Part shown: positions 21,330-32,968 of the stretch, one piece after another
Layout of the letters: each line of letters begins with the position of its first letter
Numbering within the stretch: position 1 is the stretch's first letter
Assembly: GCF_030272615.1 (NCBI RefSeq)
Contig: NC_081412.1
Location: 18,329,932-18,393,931, forward strand
Source of the DNA: Cryptomeria japonica
Lineage: Eukaryota > Streptophyta > Pinopsida > Cupressales > Cupressaceae
DNA: 64,000 bases
Direction of reading: 5' to 3'
Notes under the pieces: generated by a model
The model's input: the letters and a program-made list of their open reading frames with translations, nothing else
What the model was told of the DNA's origin: nothing
Database searches by the model: none
Made by a program: the position numbers and the translations under genes

Positions 21330-24093
21330 ACATCAATGACAAAGGTTGTCAAAAATAGTCAAACGAGTGCAAAAATTTCACCTCAAAGTCTGTAACTGGT
21401 TGGTTACAATCTGAAAGATATCTGCCAAAACCAAATTCAAACTTTGCATAAACTTTTTGTTGTCATTCAAAGTTGTCTCAGTCTATTGGATCGTGTCGGT
21501 GAGATAATGCATGTGATCTTCCGGTGATCATTCTCCTTGAAGTAATGCCTTAGATATTTCTATTCTCTGAGAAATAAGATTGTCCAACTTGGGACCAAGT
21601 TTATTTTTAAGTTCTCTGGCATTAGACCTTATCCTTTCCTTTTCTTTCTCAAGTTTCTCTAATTTTTCCTCAAAATATGCTATTTCCTACTCAATAACTA
21701 AAATAAGTCTGGATGAACCAATTATGTTATCAGCTATGTCATCAATTTCTTTCTGTGTTTTACTGATCTCCTTGTCTATGTCCTCTGTTAGAAGGTGAGG
21801 TTGGCATGTTTCCCTCTATAGCTCTTTGTACTCCAAAATAGTAGAGTTCAGTGCTGGTAATAATGTATTCAGGTGTTTTGTGCACTTCTTTATGGTGTCA
21901 TCAAAGAATTTTTCCTTCTCTTTTTCAACTCTCTCCTTTATTGTATTCTCATTCACTTTATCAATGGTTATTACATTGTCAACAATAAATTTGGACAGTG
22001 TGTCCAATTTACCTAAAGAATCCCTAATATGATCTATGTTACAATTTGGTGCAATCAATTTAAGAAAAGGTACAGTGTTATCAATTGCCTTGTAGGCCAA
22101 TGCATTGAAATCCGTTATCTTTTTTATTGAATCAAAAAGTACCTATGTAACATTGGCAGGTCTGAATTCACTTGCTGATGTGTTGGATGTCTGACCAATT
22201 GCCTTTATTTTCTCTGTGCTTCCATTAGTTGTAACCACTTTACTTGTTTTTTCTTCTGGTGGATCAGTCTGGGTTTGCATCTCAACTTGCAAGGGTTTCT
22301 CAGACTATTTTGATGTCTCAGTGATTGTCGGTTTCTCTTCCTCAATGTGTACCTCTACCTCAGTAAGTTCAACTATCGGTATCTCAGTCTCTAGTGGCCC
22401 TATGCCAGCATCTATTCCTTCAGTAGGTTTTCCAGTATCTAATGGTTGCTCTATTTGGGTTGGGATCTCAGTCTCAAAAGTCTCTACCGGTTTCTCAGCT
22501 ATGTTGTCACTGTCAACATTGTCTTCCTTAACCTCTGCACTATCCTTATCTACAACAATATTTACTTCCTAAGTATCCACATTCATGGTGAAGAGTATCT
22601 CAGATTCAGTATTTGTGTCATCATGTGTAACACCTTCAGTGTCAATAACTAGTGGATCATATGTGTGTACTGATGAAGTATCCGAAGGTGGCGGTATGTT
22701 GTCAGTAATCTTGATGTTTGGAATACCACCAACTTTTCTTTTGCCCTGTCCTTATCCTTCTCATACACTTTAAATGTCTTCTTTGGTCGGTTCATTTCCT
22801 CTTGTTTTTCCTTCTCCACAAAAATTATATCCCAGTTATTAACAGTCTCATCTGCAATCTCTTTTACTCTTCCTACCATTAAACTTACTTGCCGGTGTCC
22901 ACTAGCAAAAGCAAATCGGTTAGCTTCAGAAATTAATTCATCAATTTCCTCTTTTGAATTTACAAGATGTATAGCTAGAATTTTTTCAACTTTTAGTTTA
23001 TTATCTAATTCCATCACTGCAATCCTTTTTGCTTCTAATCTCCTATATAGTTCATTAGGTAAGTCATCCACAACTTCAATTAAACCTTTTTATATATGTC
23101 CAAATGTAAAATAATATTGTTCTCAATGATTTTCCTATTAGAATCAGTAAATGTGTTATACAGTTTGTGTACATTAGCCAAATTATCATCATCATTTATC
23201 TCATTCAATAAATCATTTAAAGAAGGAGTAACATGTTGTTGTTTCTTCTTTGGTGGTCCCCTTACTGCTCGTTGTTTCTTCCTCAAATTTCTTGTTCTCT
23301 TAGGTGAAGGAGAGGGTATCGGTGAAGGTTTTCTCTTCCTCCTTTCAACTCTTTTAAACTCTGTTGGTTTCCTCACTATCGGTTCTAGAAGATGTGCCAA
23401 CCGGTGAAATGTGTGCCTTCGTTTGAAGTCCTTCAAGCTCACTAGCTGATATGCCACTAATGTTCATTACATTTTCCTTGATTTCCTTCACTTTCTTGGA
23501 AGAATATCTAATATATTTTTCTCTTTTCTTTCTTTGCTTCAATATTTTTACACCACTTTCAATAGTCTCGGCACTAGCAAAAACTTTTTCTGATGGTTCT
23601 CTCGGTGCATTTAGTAAAGATTTTGCATATGTCTCCAGGATGTTAAGATCTACCTCATATCCCATTTTAGTCAACCAGACAGTCCTAGGGAGTACAACTT
23701 CCATCCATGTCTCATCTTTCTTGATAACAAAACAGATCTCGTTGTTGTATTTTGGTATGCTTGATGTTGTTTACTAAGAAAGGGATATTCCACTTTGGGA
23801 ATATTTTGGTATGCTTGATGTTGTATTTCAGGTTTAACAACACCATTTTCATCAAAAATTACCTTAGTAAACATTTTCATCAATTCTTCAGAACCTAGTT
23901 CTTCTATATTGCAATGTATATAAATCCTAGGGTCTTCTGCAAATGCTACACCTTTAGGAATTTTTGAAAATGCCCCTATAGAGTCATCTTGCTTGGCAAT
24001 CTTGGGAATTATCTTAAATACGGACCTAGGGCATTTCACATTTTCCACAATAGTAGGGTTCGGAATAAACTCGGGAGCAGAAGAAGAAGCCAT
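21330..24093 (-). pseudogene. B1 ORF2 (unknown function, core deleted)
   Basis: From ATG 24093 (-): MASSSAPEFIPNPTIVENVK, then the conserved DSIGAFSKIPKGVAFAEDPR. After DENGVVKPE the frame jumps to sequence aligning about 280 residues later in D (CFVIKKDEIWMEGVLPRTIW region), with filler between. Then follow VERRKRKPSPIPSPSP (basic, nuclear-signal-like), the helical IIENNIILHLDIYKK and LYRRLEAKRIAVMELDNK, a Ser/Thr/Val/Glu-rich stretch (22200-22600), and a C-terminal coiled coil starting AYKAIDNTVPFLKLIAPNC near 22097. Several frame changes and stops. I know no homologue of proven function. Confidence 0.75.
23740..23835 (-). repeat. Filler with a duplicated segment at the B1 ORF2 deletion
   Basis: TTTGGTATGCTTGATGTTGT occurs twice about 55 bp apart, enclosing sequence absent from C and D. 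It sits exactly where about 280 codons are missing. Confidence 0.8.
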
Positions 24094-24233
24094 TGAAAAA
24101 TAACTTTAGCTACCTGAAAATATTTTGAATGCTTGAAGAAATGACTTCACACCTTCGCCTTGAATGCCTTCGCTTTGTTTTTGCACTCTTTGCTAATTTG
24201 AATGCTCAGTGAGTTGAAAAATGAGGGAAATTG

Positions 24234-24247
24234 GCTGATTTATAATG
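24234..24247 (-). promoter_or_regulatory. TATA box before B1 ORF2
   Basis: The - strand reads TCATTATAAATCAG, about 145 bp before the ORF2 ATG, followed by CCCTCATTTTTCAAC. C and D have CATTATAAAG at 150 bp. Confidence 0.65.
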
Positions 24248-24441
24248 ATATTTCTTTCACCAACCGCATTAAATTCTTGTCGGTTAAGTGAAAACTTAAC
24301 ACATCTGGTGGTAAAGAAGAAATATGTCTTCTCACCATCGACCAAGGGTAATCTGCATGATTTTGAACTTCCTGCAATACCCCCAAAGGGTTACTTCTTG
24401 GTTGGATGAAGAATCTCCTATCGGTGGAGGATTACTCTGTT

Positions 24442-25505
24442 CTATACAGAGAAAATTTCATCAACATTCTGATCTCTCTTCCTAATCCATTGTTTTGAAA
24501 ATTCTTGCTTTACCTCATCTACCTTTTCTTTGCCTTTCAAACTGGATCCTTTATTGTTTGCCGGTGAAGTCTTGCTTCTACAAAATTTGGAAATATGTCC
24601 AATTTTGTTACAAGCATAACAAGACACATTATTCCTCTAAATAGCCTTTCCATATCCTACGTTGGTTTGTGTTCTGCATTGATTAGATAAGTGTCCATAT
24701 CTTCCACAAACATAGCATTTCACATTCAATCTACAATTTTCTGAATTATGACCAACTTTGTTGCATTTGAAACATTGACCCGTGGGTGCATTAATATTCT
24801 GATTGTTTCTAAATCTACATTGATTTTCTCTATGACCATATTTGTTGCAATTGAAAGATTTGCCATTAAACTTATAAGTACTAGGTTGTCTTACCTATTT
24901 GTTTTGATCTAGATTGTTCGTAGTACCAGAACATTGTCCAACTTCAATTCAGAGTCCATTAGTATCTCCATTAGGTTTCTGACTTTTTAGCATGTCATCA
25001 AGATCCTTTGAACTTTTCTTAAATTTCTCTTTGTGTTGATTTGCAGTAGACAACTCATTTTTTAGAATTTCCTTTTGTCTCCTAAGCTTGGTTTTATCAT
25101 GTTGCATGTGAATCAGATCTATCTTCAACATATCATTTTCATGACTAAGTCTGAGATTTTCATTTCCAGCATCATTGAGTCTCCTAGTCAAGTCTTCTTC
25201 ATTCTTCTTCTTGTCTTCAATGTCTTTACATAACCTCATAGTCATATCTTGCATTTCATTCTTCATATTACTATTTTCCTGTCCCAACTTATTTGCAAGT
25301 GCATTAAGAGTTTCTTTTTCCTCATCATCTTTCTGCATCTTCCCATGAAGTTCTTTCTTTTATTTTGTTCTATAGAAAAGTTCTCCTGAAGTCCTTTAAT
25401 GAATTCCTATGTAGTCCTCTGATCATCTTCAAGTTTTATATTCTTCAATTTATTTGCATTATAATCTACAAGAGCTCCTTCCAATTGTTCTCTTAAGTTC
25501 TCCAT
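24442..25505 (-). pseudogene. B1 ORF1: Gag-like coiled coil with four CCHC knuckles
   Basis: ATG 25505 (-) lies about 55 bp after the primer site: MENLREQLEGALVDYNANKL, then a stop/frame change and a coiled coil (24949-25338; LSHENDMLKIDLIHMQHDKT). Next FNGKSFNCNKYGHRENQC (first Cys lost), CFKCNKVGHNSENC, CYVCGRYGHLSNQC and CYACNKIGHISKFC. There is no globular Gag core. The knuckles imply RNA binding; the coil implies self-association or pairing with another Gag (inference). Confidence 0.82.
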
Positions 25506-25558
25506 TTGTACTGGTGTCAGAATCTTCCTCAATTTGTTAGGCTTTTGAAAATAGAGGA

Positions 25559-25576
25559 CCAGGCTTTGATACCAAT
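25559..25576 (-). other. B1 primer-binding site
   Basis: ATTGGTATCAAAGCCTGG on the - strand, complementary in type to initiator tRNA-Met, directly after the LTR. Confidence 0.85.
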
Positions 25577-26386
25577 TGTTAGAATCCATGACAGTCCCAA
25601 AGACACTGAGAGGGGGGGGTGAATCAGTGTCTAACCAGTTAGTAGAATATTTAAACTTATTAAGAACTTTGTATCCCAAAACAATGTACCGGTAAATAAG
25701 AATAAATGCAGCAAATAAGAATAACAAAGACAACATACAGAACACACCATAACATAAGATATTTAACGAGGAAACCCAGTGTGGGAAAAACCTCAGTGGA
25801 ATTTGTGACCCACAATATTCACTCACTGGACAATGAATAAATATTACTTACAATGAGGGGCCTGCACATGCAGGAAGGCTAGTCGCCTAGAGCTCACTGC
25901 TCAACTACAAAACAGAAGTCTCACTGACTTACAAAATGGATTACCAAAATCCAATACAATGTACTGCTTCGAATCAGCATCAACTATGCTAGGTTCAGTA
26001 CCAGTTTAAGCTCAATCTATTACCAAAACCTTCACTGTCAACTATATCACCTTATCCAAAAATATCATCTAGTCTCTCTCTCTCATCTCTATATATTATA
26101 TCTCAAAAATGACCTATAAGATCTCATCCATATATATGAGTCTTTTACAATATACCATGTCGGGTTTTACAAAAGATAATTACAATATAAAATAATAAAC
26201 AAAAGTTTATTCCATGTCGGCTTGAGTGTCGATATCTATTATTGTCATTGCCGGTGAAGTGTTTGCCAGTGAATGTAGAAGTCTATTGCCGGTGCCGGTA
26301 ACTATCGATGGGTTGACAAATGATTGCCAGTTGGTTGCCATCAATGACAACATCAACTATTCTCATAAGAGTGTAGAATGCCAATA
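25577..26386 (-). repeat. B1 5' LTR
   Basis: On the - strand it begins TTGGCATTCTACACTC near 26386 and ends CCTAACA-like at 25577. The first TG pair is altered. It has CCTGCATGTGCAGG, GTGGGTCACAAATTCCAC, GGTTTTTCCCACACTGGGTT and the C tract before the primer site, as in C and D. Confidence 0.85.
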
Positions 26387-26775
26387 ATGAGAAATGTAGG
26401 AGAATGCGAGTGGAGAGAAAATTGGTAATTTTAGACAAAATAAAAGGTTTATTTTAGCCAAAAAGAGTGCAACTTGCATTTGTAGGATTTTGCAAGTGGG
26501 GGGATTATTCACAAATAAATAATGTTTTATTTAAATGCAAAGGGATTTTTAATCAAATGTTAATTCAATTAAAATGGAAAAGGCTGTTAATTAAATAAAC
26601 ACGATTCATTCAATTAAGTGGGTAAGGGGTAATTAATCAAATCTTTAATTTGATTAATAGGTCAATTAGAAGAATAGGGATATTAATTAAACCTTAGTCT
26701 AATTAATAGGTGAAAAAAATGTGATTAAATGAATAAAATCGATTTAATTAGTTGTGCATGTTTTAGGTGTCTACA
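26387..26775 (-). repeat. E2 3' LTR remnant
   Basis: The - strand starts TGTAGACACCTAAAACATGC at 26775 and continues A/T-rich with AATTAATTAAA. After 389 bp it is cut by the end of B1. It is the U3 start of a Tat-type LTR. Confidence 0.85.
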
Positions 26776-26790
26776 TTTTGCTCCTCTTTG
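26776..26790 (-). other. E2 polypurine tract
   Basis: The - strand reads AAAGAGGAGCAAAA right before the LTR start; ACGTCACTTC precedes it, as in E1. Confidence 0.85.
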
Positions 26791-26827
26791 AAGTGACGTG
26801 TGACCACATGTTGATTGAAAGAAAAAC

Positions 26828-26960
26828 ATTCGATATGTTGCCAAAAATTCTCGATATGATGTTGTCAAAATTGTCGATATGAAACCCTCAATATGAAAAA
26901 TTGATTCGATATGAAAAGTTGATATGAAGCCGGTGTTGATATGAGATTGATATGGAATTG
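26828..26960 (+). repeat. CGATATG motifs near the E2 3' end
   Basis: About ten (T)CGATATG or (T)TGATATG cores, 10-25 bp apart. They are outliers of the larger array at 27785-28590. GTCCCCTCGG at 26971 is the E2 GAGGGGACAT tract on the opposite strand. Confidence 0.75.
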
Positions 26961-27240
26961 ATGTCAATATGTCCCCTCGGGAGATAAATTGAGAAAAATT
27001 ATGATTTTCCAGGTAGGGTCGCAATGTACGATGATTTTCAAAAAATTTGGATGATTTAATATTTTTAAAATTTTTGAATTTTTTCGATTTTTTTTTTGGA
27101 ATTTTGCATTTTTTGATATTTATTTTCTGATAAATTTTATTAAAAGGAATAGTAAAAAATGGTGAAGAAATGATATGGGCATAGTGCATACATGCCCCAC
27201 ACGTCCAACGAGGTAGCACAATCACCTGCATCAGCATGGG

Positions 27241-27250
27241 CTATATAAAC
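27241..27250 (+). promoter_or_regulatory. TATA box of the E2 PMD gene
   Basis: CTATATAAAC is followed by CTCATTTGTG at 27271-27280 and TTGGAGAG shortly after, the same order and spacing as in E1. Confidence 0.75.
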
Positions 27251-27524
27251 CTTGTAGGGCCCATTTCCACCTCATTTGTGCACTTGGCATTTGGAGAGTG
27301 GGGCTTGGAGAGGAGAGAAGAAATGAGGCCCCCCTACCACAAACATCGATTCGAGCAAGTTCGACGGTTCCAGCAGCCAGCAGAGTACAACCCACCAGTA
27401 AGTTCGAATTTCTAACCCTCTTTGTGAATTTTTTAGCTAGATTTTCATGTTTTTAGGGTAGATTTTGCAAATTTTTAATCGTACGAGTAGGTTTTTTTTT
27501 TCTTTTTAATTATTAATTTTTTTA

Positions 27525-27690
27525 GCACATTTGTGCCTTTTCAAAGCGCATACGTTGTATTATGTAGTGCATATGAATTTTTCCGTAGTGCATTTATTAA
27601 ATTTATTAGCGCATTCATCGATTTGTCTAGCTCATACGTTGAATTGTACAATACATACATTGTAGTGCATGTGTCCACTGTTTTAGCACA
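27525..27690 (+). repeat. AGCGCAT array in the E2 PMD intron
   Basis: AGCACAT, AGCGCAT, AGTGCAT, AGTGCAT, AGCGCAT, AGCTCAT, AGTGCAT, AGCACAT in one orientation (PMD sense), about 20 bp apart. Confidence 0.8.
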
Positions 27691-27784
27691 TTTGTAACAG
27701 TTTGAGGTTTTTTGAAAATTTTGACACATGTAAAATTTATTTTTAGGGTCGTTATGATGTTTGGCACCATGTCAATGTGTTGTT

Positions 27785-28590
27785 ATATGTAGGTTGCATC
27801 GATATGAGTCGGGTCAATATGATTCAAATTCAATAGGGGTCACAGTGGTATAGGTTCAGATTGTTGATATGAGTTAAGCAATCGATATGTTTCAAAGGTC
27901 AATATGAGTCAAACTGATTGTTAATACGGGCCAAACTTATCGATATGGGTCAAACTTGATTATTGATATGAGTCAAACTTGTTGATATGGGTCAAAGGTT
28001 GATATGAGTCAAATTGATTGTCGATATGAGGCAAATTGATTGTCGATATGGGTCAAACTTGATTGTCAATATGGGTCAATAGGTCACTATGGATGAATTA
28101 TCGAAATGGGTCTATTCTTGATATGGGTCAATTGTTGATATGGTTCGATTGTCGATATGGGTCTTGATTCGATATGGGTCAATTATCGATATGGGTCAAT
28201 TGTCGATATGGGTCTTGATTCGATATGAGTCAAACTTGTCATCGATAGGATGCTTTATATGTGTCCTTGATTGACTGATTGTGATATGATATTGGATTCT
28301 GATATGTTGCTTGATTTTGATATGTTGCTTGGATTTTGATATGAGACTTTATTTTGGTATGATGCTTGATTTCAAGATGAGACTTTGATTGATTGATTGT
28401 TGATATGATGCTTTGATTGCGATATGATATTTTGGTTGATTGATTTTCAATATGATGGTTTAATTGCGATATGAGGCCTGGATTTTGATATGAGATTTTG
28501 ATTTCGATATGAGAATTGATTTCCATATGATTCTTGATTTTGATATGATTCTTGATTTCGATATGATTCTTGATTTTGATCGATATGTTA
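27785..28590 (+). repeat. CGATATGGGTCAA degenerate array
   Basis: About 45 units of 14-25 bp. To about 28250 the unit is close to TTGTCGATATGGGTCAA; from there to 28590 it becomes TTGATTTTGATATGATGC. TCGATATG/TTGATATG is kept while the rest drifts. Long ORFs here are products of the repeat. Confidence 0.9.
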
Positions 28591-28774
28591 AGTTGAACCC
28601 ACCTAGTTGTCAAGAGTGTCTGATTTGGAGGACTTTTTGTGATATCATGATTGTTGTCACTTTGATAGGTGCCCCTTTTTAATTGAGAGTTTATTCTTGA
28701 TTGCTTCGAATAGGTGAAACTGATACGATACTCATGTGTTGATATAGGTAGACCTAGGTGTTATACAACTTCAG

Positions 28775-30903
28775 GAGTGATACCTGAAGGCACTCTCCCT
28801 GTGCAGTCGATTGACGGATGATGATTGGGTGGTGCTCGAGGTGTGCAAATTAATTCACCTATTCATCATGCCTTCCTATCAGAAGAACATAGCATTTCTA
28901 ATGGCCTTTGCAAAGTGATGGCACAATGAGCACAACACCTTTCACTTGCTAACATGAGAGATCATTGTTACTCCTGAGGATGTCTATCGGATTCTCCATA
29001 TTCCGATCACTAGTGAGCTTGTAGTACATGAAATGGAGGAGACTGGAGGGACAGATGTGCTATGAGAGATTTTTGGTGATCCCCATATTGTTGGATACTT
29101 AGTGGGTTGGAAGGAGATGGTAGATAGATACGCCCCTCTTCCATCAGTTCTAGCTAGTTTGGTTGGTGGTTTCCTTCCTGATAGGAGATCACATGGATTG
29201 TCAGTTGGATGGGGCCACATTCTTTGATGAATGGTACAGGAGAGGACCCACTATGTGTGGGGTATATGTGTTTTGGCCCACTGATATCATGAGCTACATC
29301 AAATAGTATATGACAGGGATTGAGGGTCCAGTCTTGCAGCAAGGTGTACATTACTTCAGATTTGGGCTTGGGAGCATATAGCCATTGTGTGCCCCATTTT
29401 GCAAAGATATCGATCGGTTAGGTACCCTTATCTATATATGTATAGACAGGCATCTTCTCAGCCTATCATAGGGAAGATAGAGTATTGGAGGTGTGTATTA
29501 GATGACTTGGATGCAGTGGTCTGGCACCCATATTTAGATTGCAAGCCTTGACCTGAGGATGTGACAAAGGTGCCATTTTTGTTACAAAATTGATACTTGA
29601 TTGGGCGGATGCCCTATCTGGCAGAGAGGTTCCTTTTGTCACAAGTATATCGATAGTTTGTTTGGCCACAATCGATGCCATAGGGGACAACCTTGTACGT
29701 GAGAGTGTACAAGGAGAGAGCAGAGTGGAGAAAACTCTTAGATTATGCCACTACCCTTGCAAAGTTATACTCTCTTCCTTTTGTTGTGTGGGATATGAGA
29801 CCTATAGTGACAAATGAGACCATGCATCAGGATTATGCCCTATATATGTTGAGACATTGGTTCCCATGATTGATAGGGCCATGAGAGCCAATACCACAAC
29901 TAGAGGGGGTTTTTGATGATGATGATGATGATGATTGTGGCGATGGAGAATGACAAGGGGGATGACAGGGCCAAGGTGGGGAGAGAGTAAGGAGAGGTTG
30001 AGGAGGAGATCAGGGAGTAGGCTTGATTAGAGGACATGTGGTATGAGGTGGGGATGGTGGTGGGGATGGTGGTGGAGATGGTGGTGGAGATAGGAGAGGA
30101 GGAGGAGAAGGATCTTGCGAGGTGAGGGGTAGGGGTGGTGGTTGGTGATAGATGTTAGGTTGCGGAGGCCCTATACAGGTAGAGGACATAGCAGTAGTGG
30201 GAGGAAGAGATGAGGAGGATATTTCTGAGGATGGATCCAATGAGGAGACAGAGTCAGAGGAGCTGGGTGGTGGGAGGATGGGATTGGGTAGCATGGGCTT
30301 TGATGAGGAGGAGGAGGAGGAGGAGGATCTGCAACAATTGGTAAGATGGAAGAGATTGGATATGCCCCCGCTAGCCACAGGACATGTGAGCTCTTTATAG
30401 ATACTAGCAGTACAAGTCTCACAGGTGCTACAACCTCCCTCAGTTTGGATCACAGTTCCTTCACATCAGCAATAGGCACAAATAGTAATATTATAGTCCC
30501 TAGTGCAGAGACTTCAAACATAGTTAACATAGGCATAAGGACATATCACGCAGTTGCAGGCACAAGTAGCACAGTTGACTACTGAGAGAGATAAAGAGAT
30601 AGAACAACGAGGCCATGCCGAGGAGACAATGCAGATATTGCAACAGGTAGCCACACAAGGGTTATAGGGGACACCATCAGGAGTCTTATTGAACAGACTG
30701 AGTGGGCTTCATATTATAGGTTTTTGTACTTTCAAGTTGTGCTTCTTGATCGACGTGCCCCTAGTTATGCTGCTAGTTCTCAGCGCGGGGGTTACCAGAG
30801 ATCAGGAGATAATGAGGGTGTGATGGGTCCTAGGAGATATCCTCCTAGTGGTGGTGCAGGCACAGGCACAAGTGGCTCTAGGGATAGGCAATCAAATTCA
30901 TGA
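28775..30903 (+). pseudogene. PMD gene of E2 (degenerate)
   Basis: Fragments in order: HNEHNTFHLLT, EIIVTPEDVYRILHIPITSE near 28960-29020, APLPSVLASLVGGFLPDRRS near 29130, GLSVGWGHIL, CTLLQIWAWEHIAIV near 29350, KIEYWRCVLDDLDAVVWHPY near 29475, then RMPYLAERFLLSQVYR. The linker after 29900 is Asp- and Gly-rich (GGGDGGGDGGGDRRGGG), then acidic and Ser-rich, and it ends with a helical part and a Ser/Arg/Gly tail. At least ten stops. It runs opposite to the host element, as in E1, E3 and E5. Confidence 0.8.
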
Positions 30904-32200
30904 GGCAACCACTCTTAGCTTCCTCCATGATGATGATGATATACCATTGATGTATTTTATTGATTATACACAGATTATTTTATGTGTGATGATTCCCTCG
31001 AGATGTACATTGTTATATTTTGATTGATCTCTTTGATATAATATACATTGATTCACTGATGGATGTTGATGTTTCTTGATTCATAGAATTTGTTATAGAT
31101 GTGATATCCAGGGACTTTGGACATTTATTGTTTCACTGATGATTCGTTCTAACTTATATCTTTTCTTTTCCTTTTGATTAGCGTGGGTCACGCATGTGCA
31201 TGATGATATGATACTATATATGCTTCTACATGTTTATGGATACCTTTATTTGATGAGCTATATGATATGCATCATTTTTTATTTAGATAATGCACATAAT
31301 TGCCTATGTGATGTGTGTGATGATGTGATGTTATGATCTATATGTTGTGAAGGTGATTTTCTTCAGATGTTTTTGATAATGGTTCTAATGAATATGTTTT
31401 GTAGATGATATGCTTAAATGTGTTGAATGTATTCCTTTCATTGTGCTACTAAGTGCAATGCATGAATGTACATGGATGTAAATGCTTTTAACATATTTTT
31501 GTACTTTTCGTATGCTTTGATGATGTCAGTTATCATGCAAAATGTTCTTTTGATATGATATGGAAATGTTATGTAGGTGAATGCACTCTGATATGATATG
31601 ACAGCGATGATGCATCTAATGTGATTTGATGAGGATATGATATGATGTGAAATATATCTTAAAAATGAGACTATAGGAGTTGTTTCTTGCCAATGAGATA
31701 TAAATGTAATGCCACTAATGGACTCTTTAAAATGATATGAAAATTATAATATAAATAAATGTAATGGGAACCTTATATGAAATGAGCTATGGGAATGTAA
31801 TGATACTGCAATCTAATGCAACTGTAACATGATATGATAATGCACCTAAATGCAGATTAAAATGGTAATGAAAATGATAATGATAATGCACCTAAATGCA
31901 AATTAAAATGATAATGGTGATGATAATACACCTAAATACATATTAAAATGATAATGCAATCTAAATGCAAACTTAACATGATATGGAAATGATAATTCAA
32001 TCTTAATGCAACATTAAAATGATATGGAAATGATAATGCCATCTTAATTCAATCTTAACATGATAATGAAAATGATAATGCAATCTAAATGCAACCTTAA
32101 CATGGTATGGAAATGATAATGCAATCTAAATGCAACCTTAACGTGGTATGGAAATGATAATGATAATGCAACTAATGCAAAGCTTAATATGCATTCTCGT
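30904..32200 (+). other. E2 hypervariable low-complexity region
   Basis: A/T-rich sequence dominated by TGATATGAT and AATGATAATGCAA-type words, with no gene. It matches in position E1's 13000-13350 and E3's 36200-37200. Confidence 0.7.
31820..32190 (+). repeat. Degenerate tandem array, about 41-bp unit
   Basis: Units such as ATGATAATGCAATCTAAATG followed by CAACCTTAACATGGTATGGAA recur; the last two (about 32055-32150) are nearly identical, and earlier ones are more diverged. Confidence 0.8.
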
Positions 32201-32968
32201 TCTCAATGTTGCCATCTTTTATTTGATGAAATTAACAGTGCTTCCCTATTTTTTTTTCATCATCGAGCCTTGATTTGTTGAAAATTGAGACAAGCGTCAC
32301 GGTATAATTGAAACATAACGACCTGAGCATAAATTGCATGGATTTTGATATCGCAAGATGACACAAGCATTGAGGTATAATTGAACCAAGATGACCTAAG
32401 TGTTGCGTGCATAAAACAAACAAGACTTAACCTTATTCCAATACAAATCCAAAATTTTCTCATTGATATGTTGCCTGATCACATCGTAAGACAAATTTAT
32501 ATAGTAGAAGGCTTCACTCCCAAATAGTAGACAAAGAAAACATCACATTCCTTCCTTTCTTCTCTAGTCTTTGAGACATCCTTGAGTCGCTTAGGAGATG
32601 TGATAAGAAATAAAAAACAACCATAAGTAAGCATGAATTCTATTTGCAATGTATTCTTATCAAATAAAACATCTTGCAAATAGATCCTTTGTTGAGTTGA
32701 AATCAGTTCAATTACTTGATATCTATCCTTGATGGTTGTGCTCTCATGTTTCCATATTTATTGTTGGTTGTTCTGATCCTTGTTGTATTACTGTGTGTTT
32801 GGTCTAATGTCTAAAACCCTCAAGGAAAAATACCCCTAGAGAGGTCAAGATTTTGCTCCTTGTTGCCAATACTACTTCGATATATATATTTACACTGATC
32901 ACCAAGCCATGGTGGGATATAATTTGGATAACTGATTCAGATAATCAAGGATGGTGACTACACTAAAT
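32201..32968 (-). other. E2 post-pol tail
   Basis: The GGTTCAATTATACC pair lies at 32285-32400 in reverse complement. Near 32880-32960 the - strand has ACCATGGCTTGGT and CTAGGGGT, as in E1 12265-12335. A 60-codon frame at 32497-32679 (-) is not recognised. Confidence 0.6.

Larger units (their letters stand above)
21280..26386 (-). mobile_element. B1: lineage 2 non-autonomous LTR element
   Basis: Reading leftward: 5' LTR, primer site, ORF1, promoter, ORF2, purine tract, then the B2 LTR. No protease, integrase, RT or RNase H motif is present in about 4.2 kb of interior. Its right end lies in the LTR of E2. Both ORFs are broken, and the central part of ORF2 is deleted. Confidence 0.85.
27398..28774 (+). 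other. Probable first intron of the E2 PMD gene
   Basis: A consensus donor GTAAGT at 27398 lies about 150 bp after the TATA box. The acceptor ACTTCAG at 28768-28774 precedes GAGTG, as in E1. Two arrays lie inside. The intron is a prediction. Confidence 0.55.
26776..32968 (-). mobile_element. E2: 3' part of a Tat-type element
   Basis: From the LTR rightward (upstream for the element): purine tract, TATA box and PMD gene on the + strand, a low-complexity region, and a region matching E1's post-pol tail to about its position 12250. Pol itself is missing: fragment A begins at 32969. Confidence 0.85.

Noticed and set aside
22216-22572. Ser/Val-rich ORF on the + strand
   Set aside because: It is the complement of the low-complexity acidic part of B1 ORF2; no start context or domain.
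23096-23407. 103-codon ORF with Cys/Phe-rich sequence on the + strand
   Set aside because: Shadow of B1 ORF2; no counterpart in C or D.
28239-28613. 124-codon Ile/Lys/Asn/Gln-rich ORF on the - strand
   Set aside because: Product of the CGATATG repeat array read on the opposite strand.
32497-32679. 60-codon ORF (starts MQDVLFDKNTLQ) as part of a copia polyprotein
   Set aside because: I see no integrase or RT motif around it, and it lies in the E2 tail.
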